A stretch of 64,000 nucleotides of DNA from Aquisediminimonas sp031376385 (GTDB lineage Bacteria; Pseudomonadota; Alphaproteobacteria; Sphingomonadales; Sphingomonadaceae). Location: NCBI GenBank assembly GCA_031376385.1, contig JANMDQ010000028.1, positions 62,001 through 126,000 of the forward strand. Reading direction: 5' to 3'. This document shows positions 61,764 to 64,000 of the stretch, piece by piece. Each line of letters starts with the position of its first letter. Position 1 is the stretch's first letter. A program made the translations under genes and the position numbers. Below the pieces are notes generated by a model that was given only the letters and a program-made list of their open reading frames with translations, was not told the DNA's origin and did no database searches.

Positions 61764-62009
61764 TGGGTGCGCGCACAATCTTCTCCCCCCTTAAGGGGGA
61801 GAATAGAGTTGGCTTAGCGCACAAGCGCTTAGCAACTCTTAGAGAGGGGGAGCGAGCCCGCTACGCTGGGGGCATAGCTGCGCAGCGAGCGTTAGCTTTC
61901 CTCCATGCCCCACCGCTCACCCTCACCCAACTTCGCCTAGGCAATGAATTGCCAAGTCTTCGTATCCCTCTCCCGTCAAGGGAGAGGGGCAAGCATTGGA
62001 GCTAAGACC
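61764..62009. repeat. Repeat-filled gap between hyuA and hyuB with three hairpins
   Basis: 61781-61803: near-perfect palindrome TTCTCCCCCC/TTAA/GGGGGAGAA. 61940-61953: GGCAATGAATTGCC perfect palindrome. 61966-61988: CCCTCTCCC / GGGAGAGGG stem. The composition resembles sphingomonad REP clusters. No gene is seen. It breaks what would otherwise be a tight operon. Confidence 0.65.
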
Positions 62010-63899
62010 ATGCCCGCAACTATCGTAGAAACCAACGCCGTCCCTTTTGCCAAAATTGATATCGATCCAGTCACCCTCGACATCATTGAAAATGCGCTGC
62101 GCAATGCCCGGATCGAAATGGATGCGACGCTTGTCCGCACCGCCATGTCGCCGGGCATTCGTGAACAGGGTGACGCGTTCCCCATGATCGCGGACCATAA
62201 GGGCCGCATGATTGTTGGCCAGTTCGGTAGCTTCATCGACGGCTTCCTTCGCCAATTCGATGGCACACTCGAAGACGGAGACATGATTTTCCTATCCGAC
62301 CCCTATAGCTGCGAAGGTGCTGTTTCGCATTCCAATGACTGGCTGATCCTGTTGCCGGTGTTCAAGGATGGCCGTCTGATCGCTTACACGGCCATGTTCG
62401 GGCATATGTCGGACATTGGCGGCAAAGTCGTTGGTTCCATGCCCATCAACGCACGGTCAATCTTTGAAGAGGGCGTTCGCATTCCGCCCGTGAAAATTTG
62501 GCGCAAGGGCGAATATAACAGTGACGTGATAAAGCTCGTCATGCACCAAACGCGTAAACCCGATTGGTGTCAGGCGGATTTGAATGCGCTGATCGCGTCC
62601 TGCCGGGTTGCGTCTAACCGCGTCATCGAAATCTCCGAACGCTTCGGCGATGATGTGTTCGTTTCTGCCACTGAAGAGCTGCTCGCCCGCAATCACCGGG
62701 CGATGAAGGCGTTGATCGGGATGGCGGTGGCCGAAGAGCCTGTCAGTTTTGAAGATTATATCTGCGATGACGGCCTTGGTGCCGGGCCATTCAAGATCAA
62801 ATGCACGATGTGGCGCGACGGTGAACGCGTGATCCTCGATTTCGCAGGCACGGACCCGCAGAGCGCAGCGTCGATCAATTTCTATTTGAACGAAAATATG
62901 TTCAAAATGTTCTTCGGCATTTACATGATCATGGTCTTTGATCCGCAGATCCTGTTCAACGACGGTTTCTATGATCTCATTGATGTGCGCATTCCCGAAG
63001 GATCATTGCTGAAGCCGAAATTCCCAGCTGCGCTGTCAGGTCGCACCCATGCACTGGGGCGTATTTTCGATATATTGGGCGGCCTTCTCGGCCAGAAAAC
63101 GCCGGAGTTTTTGAATGCGGCAGGCTTCTCCTCATCGCCGCATCTTTTCTATTCGGGCAATGACACGCGGCCCGGCAAGGGCGGCGATTGGTTCCAACTG
63201 TTCCAGATTGGCTTTGGCGGCATTCCGGGGCGTCCACTGGGTGACGGGCCGGACGGCCATTCGCTTTGGCCGGGCTTTACCAATGTGCCCAATGAATTTC
63301 TGGAGCGTTACTTCCCGCTGATGATCGAACGCTATGATACGGAGCCTGACAGCGGCGGCGCTGGCCTGCACCGGGGCGGCAATGGTATTCACATGACTTA
63401 CCGGTTTTTGGCGGATGGCACGATTTCCATTCATGATGACCGCTGGTTTGTGCCACCGTGGGGCGTCAATGGCGGAGACCCCGGTAAACGCGCGCGCAAG
63501 ATCATTGAAAAGGCGGATGGCACAACGCGCATTGTCGGTAATAAAGTCGATGAGATTGCGGTGGAGGCTGGCGATCAGCTTCACTTCATCACATGGGGCG
63601 GCGGCGGATGGGGCGATCCGCTGGACCGTGACGCGGCCCTTGTCGGCACAGAAATCGTTCAGGGTCTGGTGACCGCAAACGGTGCCAAGGCGTACGGCGT
63701 TGTTGCGGATGAACACGGCGTGGTTGACGCAGCAGCCACTCACGCCTTGCGCGCGCAATTGCGGCGGGATCGGCCAGTATCGGATAGCGTGTTCAACTAC
63801 GGCCCCACCATGGACGAACTGCGCGCCAATTGTGAGGCGGAAACGGGGCTGCCTGCGCCAGTTCAGCCGGTGTGGGCATTGGTTGAGGCGGCAGAATGA
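62010..63899 (+). CDS. hyuB: Hydantoinase B / oxoprolinase family protein, subunit B
   Basis: A 629-residue HyuB-type protein: IENALRNARIEMDATLVRTA, MIVGQFGSFIDGFLRQFDGT, DMIFLSDPYSCEGAVSHSND and the C-terminal LHFITWGGGGWGDPLDRD, which is the glycine-rich family end motif. It forms a complex with HyuA for ATP-dependent cyclic-amide hydrolysis or ketone carboxylation. GGAG lies about 9 bases before ATG 62010. The stop overlaps the CoA-transferase gene start by 4 bp (ATGA). The long frame to 61944 runs into the repeat gap. Confidence 0.88.
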   Translation: MPATIVETNAVPFAKIDIDPVTLDIIENALRNARIEMDATLVRTAMSPGIREQGDAFPMIADHKGRMIVGQFGSFIDGFLRQFDGTLEDGDMIFLSDPYSCEGAVSHSNDWLILLPVFKDGRLIAYTAMFGHMSDIGGKVVGSMPINARSIFEEGVRIPPVKIWRKGEYNSDVIKLVMHQTRKPDWCQADLNALIASCRVASNRVIEISERFGDDVFVSATEELLARNHRAMKALIGMAVAEEPVSFEDYICDDGLGAGPFKIKCTMWRDGERVILDFAGTDPQSAASINFYLNENMFKMFFGIYMIMVFDPQILFNDGFYDLIDVRIPEGSLLKPKFPAALSGRTHALGRIFDILGGLLGQKTPEFLNAAGFSSSPHLFYSGNDTRPGKGGDWFQLFQIGFGGIPGRPLGDGPDGHSLWPGFTNVPNEFLERYFPLMIERYDTEPDSGGAGLHRGGNGIHMTYRFLADGTISIHDDRWFVPPWGVNGGDPGKRARKIIEKADGTTRIVGNKVDEIAVEAGDQLHFITWGGGGWGDPLDRDAALVGTEIVQGLVTANGAKAYGVVADEHGVVDAAATHALRAQLRRDRPVSDSVFNYGPTMDELRANCEAETGLPAPVQPVWALVEAAE

Positions 63900-64000
63900 C
63901 CCCGCAAAACAATGGCGCGCTCAAAGGCCTGCGCGTCGTTGAAATGGGGCAGCTGCTCGCTGGCCCGTTCTGCGGGCAGTTGCTCGGCGATATGGGGGCA
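63896..64000 (+). CDS. Class III CoA-transferase (CaiB/BaiF family), N-terminal fragment
   Basis: Only 35 residues are visible before the window ends: GALKGLRVVEMGQLLAGPFC, then GQLLGDMGA. This is the typical N-terminus of CaiB/BaiF CoA-transferases. It overlaps hyuB by 4 bp, so it is in the same operon. It would add CoA to the product of the HyuAB reaction. The substrate is unknown. Confidence 0.85.
   Translation, partial: MTPQNNGALKGLRVVEMGQLLAGPFCGQLLGDMGA

Noticed and set aside
61760..62005. 81-codon ORF in the hyuA-hyuB gap
   Set aside because: It spans the palindromic repeats and gives an Arg/Leu/Pro-rich product typical of translated REP sequence.
1..64000. CRISPR arrays, tRNA or rRNA genes, prophage or complete insertion sequences
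   Set aside because: No regularly spaced repeats, tRNA T-loop patterns, rRNA-like sequence, transposase or integrase genes were recognised.

Overview
The window reads as one contiguous chromosomal segment of an alphaproteobacterium, most likely a sphingomonad (Sphingomonadaceae). The reasons are three TonB-dependent receptors plus a TonB protein, aerobic CobT cobaltochelatase, a PEP-CTERM protein, a 42-aa lysine-rich ORF of a type common in sphingomonads, and GC-rich hairpin repeats of sphingomonad style (one sits inside mutS). No rRNA, tRNA, CRISPR array, prophage or complete insertion sequence was found. The species assignment is an inference from gene content and was not tested by database search.

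Layout. 1-8.6 kb: the end of a TonB-dependent receptor, a winged-helix/TolB-like/TPR regulator, dienoyl-CoA reductase (fadH), a MaoC-like dehydratase and a large molybdopterin oxidoreductase. 8.6-10.7 kb: an accessory-looking patch with one unknown gene and about 1.1 kb of repeat-rich non-coding DNA. 10.7-33.4 kb: mostly housekeeping genes (CBS protein, cobT, CHASE2-EAL phosphodiesterase, J-domain protein, bolA-NUDIX-hydrolase operon, DUF2332, a metallopeptidase, ferritin-like protein, priA, maeB, mutS) followed by a redox block (MsrP-like molybdoprotein, cytochrome b561, HI0933 flavoprotein, ferric-reductase-like membrane protein). 33.4-34.2 kb: a second repeat-rich gap that shares paired repeats with the first one. 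34.2-48.2 kb: PEP-CTERM protein, a co-directional run glmU, unknown, vapB, vapC, glmS, HAD phosphatase, then gcdH, a TonB receptor with tonB, gltX and nadE.

48.2-53.0 kb is an unusual oxidative cluster: E1-alpha and E1-beta of a 2-oxoacid dehydrogenase with a free-standing 76-aa lipoyl domain but no E2 core or E3, an SDR whose catalytic tyrosine is phenylalanine, an ABM-domain protein and an ACAD10/11-like acyl-CoA dehydrogenase.

53.9-64.0 kb (running off the edge) is the most interesting part: a divergent catabolic island built around a GntR/FCD regulator with two identical TTGTATACAA sites. The left arm encodes a racemase-fold protein lacking both catalytic cysteines, two NTF2-like proteins and a TonB-dependent receptor. 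The right arm encodes the regulator, an HMG-CoA-lyase-type enzyme, hydantoinase/oxoprolinase (or ketone carboxylase) A and B subunits, and the start of a class III CoA-transferase. Together these look like an uptake and degradation pathway for a small unidentified substrate: import, ATP-driven ring opening or carboxylation, CoA activation and C-C cleavage. This pathway is a hypothesis. Several small ORFs (25, 42 and 19 aa) with good ribosome binding sites lie between the large genes.
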